This document shows, piece by piece, positions 7,981-17,180 of a stretch of 64,000 bases of DNA. Source of the DNA: Streptosporangium sandarakinum (GTDB taxonomy: Bacteria; Actinomycetota; Actinomycetes; Streptosporangiales; Streptosporangiaceae); NCBI RefSeq assembly GCF_013409935.1, contig NZ_JACCCO010000001.1, positions 3,100,001 to 3,164,000 on the forward strand, in the 5' to 3' direction. The translations under genes were made by a program, and so were the position numbers. Below the pieces are notes generated by a model that was not told the DNA's origin, made no database searches, and was given only the letters and a program-made list of their open reading frames with translations. Numbering within the stretch: the stretch's first letter is position 1; every line of letters starts with the position of its first letter.

Positions 7981-8646
7981 ATGACGAAGACAGCACTCAT
8001 CACCGGCGCGTCCCGCGGACTCGGGCTGGCACTGGCCCGCTCCCTGACCGTCGACGGCTGGCGCCTCATCCTCACCGCGCGGGGAGAGGAGGCGCTGCGC
8101 TCCGCCGCGGGCGGCCTCGGCGCCCTCGCCCTGGCCGGGGACGTCGCCGACCCGGCCCACCGGGACCGGCTGATCCGGGCCGTGGAGGACCACGGCGGGC
8201 TGGACCTGCTGGTCAACAACGCCTCGGGGCTGGGCACGGTCCCGTTGCCGCCGCTGTCCCACTATCCGCTCGGGGAGCTGGAGGAGCTGCTGCGGACCAA
8301 CGTGCTGGCCCCCCTGGCGCTGATCCAGGCGGCGCTGCCGGGTCTGCGGGAGCGGCGCGGCGCGATCGTCAACGTCACCTCCGACGCGGCCGTGGAGGCG
8401 TACGAGGGCTGGGGCGGCTACGGCGCCACCAAGGCGGCCCTGGAGCAGCTCTCCAACGTCCTGGCCGCCGAGGAGCCGGATGTCGCCGTGTGGTGGGTGG
8501 ACCCGGGCGAGATGAACACGGCCATGCTCGCAGAAGCGGTCGGCGAGCAGGAGGCGGCGACGGCCTCCCCGCCGGAGAAGGTGGTTCCCACGCTGCGGCG
8601 GCTGGTGGCGGAGCGCCCGCCGAGCGGGCGGGTGAGCCACTCATGA
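7981..8646 (+). CDS. short-chain dehydrogenase/reductase
   Basis: A 221-residue classical SDR. The cofactor motif 'TGASRGLG' is at residues 8-15, 'NNAS' near 70, the catalytic serine in 'VNVTSDAA', and Y-x3-K in 'GYGATKAAL'. The residue after the second strand (T-A-R-G) would favour NADP(H). ATG 7981 is chosen over an upstream in-frame ATG (7945) because GGGGAC lies just before it and the protein then begins with the canonical beta-strand. Its last codons overlap the start of the QueA-like gene (ATGA), so the two are coupled. The substrate is unknown. Confidence 0.88.
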   Translation: MTKTALITGASRGLGLALARSLTVDGWRLILTARGEEALRSAAGGLGALALAGDVADPAHRDRLIRAVEDHGGLDLLVNNASGLGTVPLPPLSHYPLGELEELLRTNVLAPLALIQAALPGLRERRGAIVNVTSDAAVEAYEGWGGYGATKAALEQLSNVLAAEEPDVAVWWVDPGEMNTAMLAEAVGEQEAATASPPEKVVPTLRRLVAERPPSGRVSHS

Positions 8647-9851
8647 GCGGCGCGCGCGACTTCACGCTCTCCGGACTCCTCGACGGCATCTCCGACGGCC
8701 TCTCCGGGGACGGGCGGAACCCCGGATCCGCGGAGGGCCTCCCCACCGGCGGCGCGGACGGTCTCCTCACCGGAAGCGCGGGCGGCTTCACCCTCCCGGA
8801 CGACCTGGAGGCCCACGAGCCGCCCGAGGCGCGGGGGCTGGCCCGTGACGGCGTGCGGCTGCTGGTCTCGCGGCGCGGCACCGGGGAGATCGGCCACCAC
8901 AGGTTCACCGACCTGCCCCGGCTGCTGGAACCCGGTGACCTGCTGGTGGTCAACAACTCCGCCACGCTCCCGGCGGCGGTCCGGCTCGACCGGCTCGCGG
9001 TGCACTTCTCCACCGAGTGCGAGGACGGGACCTGGCTGGTGGAGCTGCGCCGCCGCGCGGGACGGCCCACCGGGACGGCGGGCGACGGTACGGGAGCGGC
9101 GGGCGGGGGGACGGCCCGGGTGGACGACGAAGCGGGCACGAGCGAGCCGTACCCGGGCGGCGTGCCCGGCGAGTGGCTGCCGCTGCCCGGCGGAGCCACG
9201 CTGCGCCTCCTGGAGCGGCGGACGCCGCGCCTGTGGCGGGCCCGGCTGGACCGCGAGGTCCTCGGCTACCTGCGCCGGTACGGCGTGCCTATCCGCTACT
9301 CCTACGTGGGCCGGGACTGGCCGCTGACCGACTACCAGACGGTCTTCGCCCTGCGGCCCGGCAGCGCGGAGATGCCGAGCGCCGGGCGGCCGTTCACCGC
9401 CGCCCTGGTGACCGAGCTGGTGTCGCGCGGGATCGGCGTCGCGCCGATCACCCTGCACACCGGGGTCGCCTCGCCCGAGGCGGACGAGCCGCCCTACCCG
9501 GAGAGGTTCGAGGTGCCGGAGACCACCGCGCGGCAGGTGGCGTCCGCGCGCGAGGCCGGGGGCAGGGTGGTCGCGGTGGGCACGACCGTGGTGCGGGCGC
9601 TGGAGACGGCCGCCCTGCCCGGAGGCCGGATCGGGGCCGCGAGCGGCTGGACCACCCACCTCGTCACCCCACGGTCCGGGGTGAGGGTCGTGGACGGCCT
9701 GGTGACCGGGTTGCACGAGCCGCGCTCCAGCCACCTGCTGATGCTGTCGGCGCTGGCCGGTGACGAACTGCTCTCCCGGTCCTACGCGCAGGCCCTCGGG
9801 GAGGGCTACCTGTGGCACGAGTTCGGCGACGTCCACCTGATCATCCGCTGA
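8643..9851 (+). CDS. divergent QueA-family protein (tRNA ribosyltransferase-isomerase-like)
   Basis: A 402-residue protein with the QueA architecture: 'RLLVSRRGTGEIGHHRFTDLPRLLEPGDLLVVNNSATLPAAV' near the N-terminus, 'YQTVFALRPGSAEMPSAGRPFT' in the middle, 'GGRVVAVGTTVVRALE' and 'VVDGLVTGLHEPRSSHLLMLSALAG' at the C-terminus. QueA builds epoxyqueuosine in tRNA using SAM. Here the usual 'AGLHF' is 'AGRPF' and the 'DHxMHSE' segment is replaced by 'EPPYPER', so the catalytic pocket differs. A 45-residue glycine-rich N-terminal extension and a Gly/Ala-rich insert are present. No other queuosine gene is in the window. It is coupled to the SDR by a 4-bp overlap. Confidence 0.75.
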   Translation: MSGARDFTLSGLLDGISDGLSGDGRNPGSAEGLPTGGADGLLTGSAGGFTLPDDLEAHEPPEARGLARDGVRLLVSRRGTGEIGHHRFTDLPRLLEPGDLLVVNNSATLPAAVRLDRLAVHFSTECEDGTWLVELRRRAGRPTGTAGDGTGAAGGGTARVDDEAGTSEPYPGGVPGEWLPLPGGATLRLLERRTPRLWRARLDREVLGYLRRYGVPIRYSYVGRDWPLTDYQTVFALRPGSAEMPSAGRPFTAALVTELVSRGIGVAPITLHTGVASPEADEPPYPERFEVPETTARQVASAREAGGRVVAVGTTVVRALETAALPGGRIGAASGWTTHLVTPRSGVRVVDGLVTGLHEPRSSHLLMLSALAGDELLSRSYAQALGEGYLWHEFGDVHLIIR

Positions 9852-10276
9852 CGTCCGGCCCTTCCGGCCGGCTCCGAAGGGGTCGCGATCCGGTCACCGG
9901 GCACCGGAGGCGCAGCCGGCCGGAAACGAATTCCAGGGGGTGGGGAAATCGCGGACGCCCGATCCGTCACGGCCACCCGCCCGGCGAGCAGGCGCGCCGG
10001 GTGGTTCCGGCCCTGGAACGGTTCAAGTCCAGGCGGAAAACGGCTGGTGAATGAGCCGGGGAATCACCCGGCAGGACCCGGAAGGCCCGGGTTGACAGGG
10101 GTTCCGGCGTCCCCGGCAGGAGTTCCGGCGTTCCGCCGGTTCACCGCCGATACATCAATCGTCTCCCTCGGGAACCCGAATTCCAGTCCCTCTTTCCCGC
10201 CGAATGTGGTAAAAATCTTGAACTTTCACGGGGAACGTGTGATATCCCCGTTCCCCCCTCAACTGGGAGACGTTTA
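9852..10276. other. intergenic region with a dyad before the secreted-protein gene
   Basis: These 425 bp hold no supported gene. An open frame at 10047-10277 is proline-rich, has no ribosome site and runs into the next start. Near the right end an inverted repeat GGGGAACG (10230-10237) / CGTTCCCC (10249-10256) with an 11-base spacer sits 21 bp before the next start codon and could be an operator or an RNA hairpin. A weak TTGAAC (10218) and GATATC (10241), 17 bp apart, overlap it. The rest shows nothing that I recognise. Confidence 0.45.
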
Positions 10277-10870
10277 ATGCGCCACCCGATCTCTAAGATC
10301 GCCACCCTCGCCGTGGCCGCCCCGCTCGCGGGGGCGATGCTGTTCGCCGCCCCGGCCACCGCGGCCCCCATCTCTCCCGCCGCGGCCTCGACGGCCTCCG
10401 CCGCCTCCGCGGCCAAGAAGGCCGACGACCCGTTCTCGGTCTTCGCCGTCAAGGGCACGACCCCGAAGAAGGTCCGCCCCGGCGGGAAGATCACTTACTC
10501 CCTCAAGGCCACGAACACCGGCCCCTACGAGTCCAAGGCCGGGGAGTACTACGTCGTGGTGTACGCCCCCAAGGGCGTCGACGTCGGCGGGAAGTGGTCC
10601 TACTACGGTCCCAAGAAGAGCCAGTGCGTCAGCGACGGCCCGATCGCCGTCTGCGCGGTCGACAAGACCATGAAGGTCGGCGACTCGGTCTCCTTCACCT
10701 TCAGGATGAACGTCAAGAAGAACGCCAAGGGCACGCTGAAGACCACCCTCGGCGTTCTGGCCTACGACGTGCCCAACGGCGCGGAGAACCTGAGCCGCGA
10801 GGAGCTGGAGCGCCTCGGCGTCAAGAGCTGGCTCTACGGCAAGCGGTACAGCACGCGCGTCGTGCGCTGA
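10277..10870 (+). CDS. secreted protein with a DUF11/Ig-like domain
   Basis: A 197-residue exported protein. The signal peptide is clear: a basic start (MRHPISKIATLAVAAPLAG), a hydrophobic core, and A-x-A sites at 'APATAA' around residue 30. After an alanine-rich linker comes a single beta-sandwich of about 130 residues ('KVRPGGKITYSLKATNTGPYESKAGEYYVVVYAPKGV') with two cysteines that could form a disulfide, and a basic C-terminus. The lysine-rich surface is unusual for a GC-rich genome. GGGAGA precedes ATG 10277. A strong terminator follows, so it is a single-gene unit. The role is unknown; it is probably cell-surface or extracellular. Confidence 0.78.
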   Translation: MRHPISKIATLAVAAPLAGAMLFAAPATAAPISPAAASTASAASAAKKADDPFSVFAVKGTTPKKVRPGGKITYSLKATNTGPYESKAGEYYVVVYAPKGVDVGGKWSYYGPKKSQCVSDGPIAVCAVDKTMKVGDSVSFTFRMNVKKNAKGTLKTTLGVLAYDVPNGAENLSREELERLGVKSWLYGKRYSTRVVR

Positions 10871-10901
10871 CCGGGGTTCCCGGGCGGCCGTGAACCGCGC
10901 G

Positions 10902-10929
10902 AAGGCCCCCGCCGGAAGGCGGGGGCCTT
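10902..10929 (+). terminator. intrinsic terminator of the secreted-protein gene
   Basis: AAGGCCCCCGCC (10902-10913), loop GGAA, GGCGGGGGCCTT (10918-10929): a perfect 12-bp stem ending in a short T-run, 32 bp after the stop codon. Confidence 0.88.
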
Positions 10930-11098
10930 TCCGCGTGCCGGGCACGGATCCCACGCGCACCGAACACGAACGCCGCGCCGGACGCGAGCCCCGCGCACCG
11001 GCTTATGAGGGGATGTGCCGGTTGTAAGGCGAGGGCGAACTCCAGGCGTCCGCATGGTGAACCGTATCCACGGCATTTTCCACGGCCAAGTAGCGTAG

Positions 11099-12328
11099 AT
11101 GGCGATGAACCAGCGCACGCTCCTGATCACATTGACCGGGCCGGACCGGCCGGGTGTCACCTCCCGGCTCTTCTCCGTCCTCGCCGGTTTCCCCGTCGTC
11201 GTCGCCGACATCGAGCAGGTCGTCATCCGCAGCCGGCTCACCCTCGGCGTCCTCGTCGCCTACTCCGGAGGTCCGCCGACCGGCACCGGCGGCACCCTCG
11301 GCGCCATGTGGACCGCCGTCGAGCGCATCGCCGAGGACATGGGCCTGCACGTCGAGCTGACCACCGGCACCGACCTGCAGGAGAAGCGGCGGCGCGGGCG
11401 ACTGCACGTCACCGTCCTGGGCTCGCCCCTGCAGCCCGCCGCGATGGCCGGCATCGCGGGCCGGATCGCCGCGGCCGGGGCCAACATCGACCGCATCGAG
11501 CGCCTGTCCAACTACCCCGTGACCAGCATCGAGATGTCCGTCTCCGGCGCCGACCCTGACATGCTGCGGGCCAGCCTCGCCGCCGCCGCGCACGCGCACC
11601 AGGTGGACGTGGCCGTGCAGCGGAGCGGCCTGTACCGCAGGGCCAAGCGACTGATCGTGATGGACGTCGACTCCACGCTCATCCAGGACGAGGTGATCGA
11701 GCTGCTCGCGGCGCACGCGGGCTGCCTGCCCGAGGTCGCCAAGGTCACCGAGGAGGCGATGCGCGGCGAGATCGACTTCGCCGAGTCGCTGCGCCGCCGG
11801 GTCGCCCTGCTGGTGGGCCTGCCCGAGTCGGTCTTCGACACGGTCCGCAAGGAACTGGTGCTCACCCCGGGCGCGCGGACGCTCGTGCGGACGCTCAAGC
11901 GGCTCGACTACCGGTTCGCGATCGTCAGCGGCGGGTTCACCCAGCTCACCGACGCCCTCGTCGAGGACCTCGGGATCGACTACTCCGCGGCCAACACCCT
12001 GGAGGTGGTGGACGGCGTGCTGACCGGCCGGGTGGTCGGCGAGATCCTCGACCGCCCCGGCAAGGCACGGGCGCTGGAGCGCTTCGCCCGGGAGGCGGGC
12101 ATCCCGATCAGCCAGACCGTGGCCATCGGCGACGGCGCCAACGACCTGGACATGATCTCGGCGGCCGGCCTGGGCATCGCGTTCAACGCCAAGCCGGTGG
12201 TGCGCGAGGCCGCCGACACCGCGGTCAACGTGCCCTACCTCGACTCGATCCTCTACCTTCTCGGCATCCCGCGCGCCGAGGTAGAGGCCGCCGACGCCGA
12301 GGACGGTGTCGTTCCGCCGAAGCCGTGA
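11099..12328 (+). CDS. serB: phosphoserine phosphatase SerB
   Basis: A 409-residue two-part enzyme of the last serine biosynthesis step. Residues 1-175 are tandem ACT-like regulatory domains ('LLITLTGPDRPGVTSRLFSVLAG', 'LHVTVLGSPLQPAAMAGIAGRIAAAGANIDRIERLSNYP'). The rest is a HAD phosphatase with 'VMDVDSTLIQDE' (nucleophile Asp), 'VSGGFTQLTD', the conserved Lys in 'GKARALERFA' and 'AIGDGANDLDMI'. ATG 11099 or 11105 could be the start. The ACT domains suggest feedback by serine, as in mycobacterial SerB2. It is convergent with sixA. Confidence 0.92.
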   Translation: MAMNQRTLLITLTGPDRPGVTSRLFSVLAGFPVVVADIEQVVIRSRLTLGVLVAYSGGPPTGTGGTLGAMWTAVERIAEDMGLHVELTTGTDLQEKRRRGRLHVTVLGSPLQPAAMAGIAGRIAAAGANIDRIERLSNYPVTSIEMSVSGADPDMLRASLAAAAHAHQVDVAVQRSGLYRRAKRLIVMDVDSTLIQDEVIELLAAHAGCLPEVAKVTEEAMRGEIDFAESLRRRVALLVGLPESVFDTVRKELVLTPGARTLVRTLKRLDYRFAIVSGGFTQLTDALVEDLGIDYSAANTLEVVDGVLTGRVVGEILDRPGKARALERFAREAGIPISQTVAIGDGANDLDMISAAGLGIAFNAKPVVREAADTAVNVPYLDSILYLLGIPRAEVEAADAEDGVVPPKP

Positions 12329-12403
12329 GCGCGGCCGATCCCGGACGGAGCGGCTCCGCGCGCCGTTCCCTCCGGGAGTCCGCGGGCCGGGGCTGGGGCC
12401 CGT

Positions 12404-12545
12404 CCCGGCCGGTTCACGGGCGGGGCCACTCAGCGCCTTCCCGGCTGGTTCACGGACTGCCCCTCAGCGCCGCCCCGGCTGGTTCACAGGCGGCTCCTCA
12501 GCGCCGTCCCGGCTGATTGGCCCGGGCCCCTCAGCGCCTTCCCGG
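12404..12545. repeat. tandem repeat of ~34 bp between serB and sixA
   Basis: Four degenerate units starting CCCGGCTGGTTCAC and ending CTCAGCGCC begin at 12404, 12440, 12474 and 12508, with a partial one at 12541 (spacing 36, 34, 34, 33). The units vary by several bases each. The stop codon of sixA (12531-12533) lies within unit 4, so the array has grown into the 3' end of that gene. There are no spacers and no cas genes, so it is not CRISPR. Confidence 0.8.
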
Positions 12546-13016
12546 CGCCCAGCGGGCTACCCCGCGGCCCGCGCCGAGCCCGATCCACTCGTCCTCGGTC
12601 TCCAGGACGGTGAACGCGCCGGGCGGGAAGCCGTCGCCGCCGTCCGTGCCGGTGAGACCCAGGACGAGTTCGTGGACACCGGGGTTGTGGCCGACCAGCA
12701 CCAGCGTGCGGACCTCGGGGTCGCTCCGCCTGAGCAGCTCAAGAAGCTCGTCGGGATACGCCTCGTAGATGCCCGCCTCGAATCTGACGTCCGCGTCCGG
12801 CAGGGCCAGCTCCGCCGTCCGCCGGGTGCGCAGCGCGGGTGAGCACAGCACCACCTCGGGGCGCAGCCCCAGACCGGCGAGCGCCTCGCCCGCCCCGCGG
12901 GCGTCGCGCTCGCCGCGCGCCGTCAGCGGACGCTCGCGGTCGGCCAGGCCCGGGACGGTGGCGGCCTCGGCGTGCCTGAGGACGACCAGCGTGCGCGCCG
13001 TCATCCCGACGCCCAT
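12531..13016 (-). CDS. sixA: SixA-type phosphohistidine phosphatase
   Basis: A histidine-phosphatase (phosphoglycerate-mutase superfamily) protein of 161 residues from ATG 13016, or 157 from ATG 13004. The catalytic motif R-H-A is in 'LVVLRHAEA', with the second His in 'VLVGHNPGVHELVL' and Arg in 'SPALRTRRTAELAL'. This is the SixA form that removes phosphate from histidine on HPt or PTS-type proteins. It overlaps the end of the small upstream gene on the same strand. The C-terminal codons lie in a tandem repeat. The family call is firm; the target is unknown. Confidence 0.85.
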   Translation of the reverse strand: MGVGMTARTLVVLRHAEAATVPGLADRERPLTARGERDARGAGEALAGLGLRPEVVLCSPALRTRRTAELALPDADVRFEAGIYEAYPDELLELLRRSDPEVRTLVLVGHNPGVHELVLGLTGTDGGDGFPPGAFTVLETEDEWIGLGAGRGVARWAPGRR

Positions 13017-13105
13017 ATGGCGAGCCCGACGATCACCGCGAACACCACGGCCATCCCCAGCAGGATGAGCAGGAGCGTCTTGCCCCCGGAGGGCTGCTGT
13101 TCCAT
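13001..13105 (-). CDS. small single-span membrane protein
   Basis: From ATG 13105 this encodes 34 residues: a short polar head (MEQQPSGGK) and one strong transmembrane helix (TLLLILLGMAVVFAVIVGLAIWASG). A longer reading from 13255 adds 50 proline/arginine-rich residues without a convincing ribosome site. The stop overlaps the two candidate starts of sixA, so the genes are probably coupled. Small one-helix proteins next to a phosphohistidine phosphatase may anchor or tune it, but this is only contextual. Confidence 0.5.
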   Translation of the reverse strand: MEQQPSGGKTLLLILLGMAVVFAVIVGLAIWASG

Positions 13106-13263
13106 CAGATCCGCCGTTCCGTAGGGTCCGGTGAGAGGGGCGCCGGGCCGGTCCGGCGCGACCGCCTCCCCGGCGCGGTTCGCGGGTCCGGGGCGGAACG
13201 GCCGCTCGCCGCGTGAAGTGGAGAAGTCACGTGGTCCAGTTTCCCACCGCGCCACCCCGCACT

Positions 13264-13302
13264 CGTGAAAGGGGTGCGCCGCTCCGGCACACCCCTTTCA
13301 CG
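13264..13302. terminator. hairpin downstream of hppA
   Basis: CGTGAAAGGGGTG (13264-13276) pairs perfectly with CACCCCTTTCACG (13290-13302) across a 13-base loop. It lies about 130 bp beyond the end of hppA (minus strand) and before the sixA unit on the same strand, so it probably separates those transcripts. Confidence 0.6.
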
Positions 13303-13433
13303 GATTTCACAGACTTCACAGACCTCGCCCGGCCGTACCCGGCCCGGCCTTCGCAGGGCCGTACCTGGTTCCGCCGGCCGTACCGGTCCTCCGGCGCCGC
13401 CCGCCTTCAGGGGGCGGAGCCGGGGGGCGGTCC

Positions 13434-15767
<2,334 letters not shown>

Positions 15768-16226
15768 CCGACTCTCCTCGGCAAGACGGGTTCACGTCCT
15801 GCCCGGAGTGCGCCGCCGTGGATGGTCGGCAGAAGCGGCACACATCCGGGTATTGGCAGTGCCGCTTCCGGTTGCGTCCGCAGACCTCCTCCGGGGAGCC
15901 GGACCCGCTGACGGGCCGGTCCGAAGGACAAACCTTGGCCGGTCCAGGGAGTCTACGCAGCGTCGCTGCGGATATAAAGCCTCCGCGCACGGTGAATTGA
16001 CAGCGTGTTTGGCCGAACCTTGTCAGGAAGCCCGCCGACGAGGCCGATTCGTCTGACACGGTGAGCCCGGAACCAGGTTTCAAGCATTTTTCGGTCTTCA
16101 GTGGCAAAAATTATGCTTTGACCGAAAATGAGGGATCGGGAGCGCGGACGGCCGGGTGCCCCGGTGAGGCACCCGGCTACCGGAATCCATGAACGTCGGA
16201 TCGGGTCCGTCCCGGCCGCCGCCGGG
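15768..16226. other. intergenic region between hppA and the bldG operon
   Basis: These 459 bp contain no supported gene. For hppA (minus strand) a TAGACT element at 15949-15954 fits the actinomycete -10 hexamer and would give a leader of about 180 bases with several short palindromes, for example AAGGACAAACCTT. The right part is locally AT-rich and holds the terminator-like hairpin listed separately. Short frames here lack ribosome sites. Confidence 0.4.
16085..16130 (-). terminator. AT-rich hairpin after the bldG-antisigma operon
   Basis: CATTTTTCGGTC (16085-16096) pairs with GACCGAAAATG (16120-16130) with one bulged T and a 23-base loop. It lies about 100 bp past the stop of the anti-sigma gene and is the most AT-rich stretch nearby. 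It probably ends the bldG operon transcript. Confidence 0.42.
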
Positions 16227-16673
16227 TCAGATCCTGGGCAGGCCGTTGGGAGCCGCGGGCCAGCTCATGCGGATGCGCATGCCCTTGGGGCTCGGATAGA
16301 CCTGGACATCGTCCGCGAGTCCCGCGATGACCGCGATGCCGAAACCGGACATCAGGGTATCGGGGAGCTGCCCGAGCGGATCATCGATCCGCAACATCCC
16401 GCGATCATGCTCCAACTCGTCGCTGGGGGCCGAGTCGGTGACGGTCACCTCGAAACGCCCCAGGTCGTCGGAGAGCTCGATGCGGATCGGCTCCCCCGGA
16501 CAGTGAAGGCGGTGCGCCTCGACGGCCCGGGAGCACGCCTCCCCGACGGCGAGCCTTACCTCGTCCAGCACCGACTCCTCCACCCCGGTTCGCCTGGCGA
16601 TCGCGGTGGCGACCAGGCGTGCCGTTCGGACGTGGGCGGGAAGTGCGCTGAACGTCAGCTCGACGGTGGCCAT
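16227..16673 (-). CDS. RsbW-type anti-sigma factor / serine kinase, partner of BldG
   Basis: A 148-residue GHKL ATPase of the HATPase_c_2 class. It has the N box 'LDEVRLAVGEACSRAVEAH', 'RFEVTVTDSAP' and a G-box-like 'SGFGIAVIAGLADDVQV'. Such proteins bind a sigma factor and phosphorylate a STAS antagonist. It starts 2 bp after the bldG stop, the arrangement known in S. coelicolor where SCO3548 follows bldG (SCO3549). Its asparagine-to-serine change in the N box ('ACSRAV') is worth comparing with relatives for kinase activity. It is followed by hppA, again as in Streptomyces. Confidence 0.85.
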   Translation of the reverse strand: MATVELTFSALPAHVRTARLVATAIARRTGVEESVLDEVRLAVGEACSRAVEAHRLHCPGEPIRIELSDDLGRFEVTVTDSAPSDELEHDRGMLRIDDPLGQLPDTLMSGFGIAVIAGLADDVQVYPSPKGMRIRMSWPAAPNGLPRI

Positions 16674-16675
16674 GA

Positions 16676-17026
16676 CTACTTGTCTCGGCCGTGAGCTTCC
16701 TTGGCCTCATCGACCGAGGCGTAGATCCCGAAGACCTTGGTCAGACCGGTGATCCGGAAGATCTTCAGGATGCGCTCCTGGGTGCAGACCAGCTCCAGCG
16801 AGCCGTCGTGCGCCCGAACTCGCTTGAGCCCGCCGACCAGGACACCAAGGCCCGTGGAGTCGAGGAAGTCGACCTTCTCCATGTTGACCAGGAGGTGGAA
16901 GTTTCCCTTGTTGACCAGGTCGATCAGGAGCTCACGCAATCTGGGCGCGGTGTAGACATCGATCTCACCCTCGACCTCGACGATGGTGAGACGGTCCTCG
17001 GAATGGTGGTCCAACTTCAGATCCAC
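16676..17026 (-). CDS. bldG: anti-sigma factor antagonist BldG
   Basis: A 116-residue STAS-domain protein nearly collinear with streptomycete BldG, the antagonist that, when unphosphorylated, frees sigma factors controlling aerial growth, sporulation and antibiotic production. The phosphorylation site is S57 in '[22 protein letters not shown]', the same position as in BldG, and '[14 protein letters not shown]' completes the fold. GTG 17026 sits behind GGAGG; a longer reading to 17119 runs into the divergent promoter. It forms an operon with the anti-sigma gene and is divergent from the helicase, matching the SCO3548-SCO3550 order. Confidence 0.93.
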   Translation of the reverse strand: MDLKLDHHSEDRLTIVEVEGEIDVYTAPRLRELLIDLVNKGNFHLLVNMEKVDFLDSTGLGVLVGGLKRVRAHDGSLELVCTQERILKIFRITGLTKVFGIYASVDEAKEAHGRDK

Positions 17027-17180
17027 AGATCCTCCAGCGCCTTGCCTGCGAAAGTACCGATTCAGGCGTGACTCCCCGGGGCCGGGCGGCCCCAGACGAC
17101 AAGCCCTGACGCGCGGCATTCAACCATGCGTACGCTCAGTGTCTATACGAAATCACGATTCCCGGCGACTCTGCCCACAG

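Noticed and set aside
10004-10025. tRNA-like T-arm (GGTTCAAGTCC)
   Set aside because: No acceptor, D or anticodon arm can be folded around it.
10047-10277. 76-codon frame before the secreted-protein gene
   Set aside because: Proline-rich, no Shine-Dalgarno, overlaps the next start and a regulatory dyad.
12404-12545. Possible CRISPR array
   Set aside because: Units are contiguous and degenerate, without unique spacers; no cas genes. The same applies to the 17-bp array at 5317-5384.
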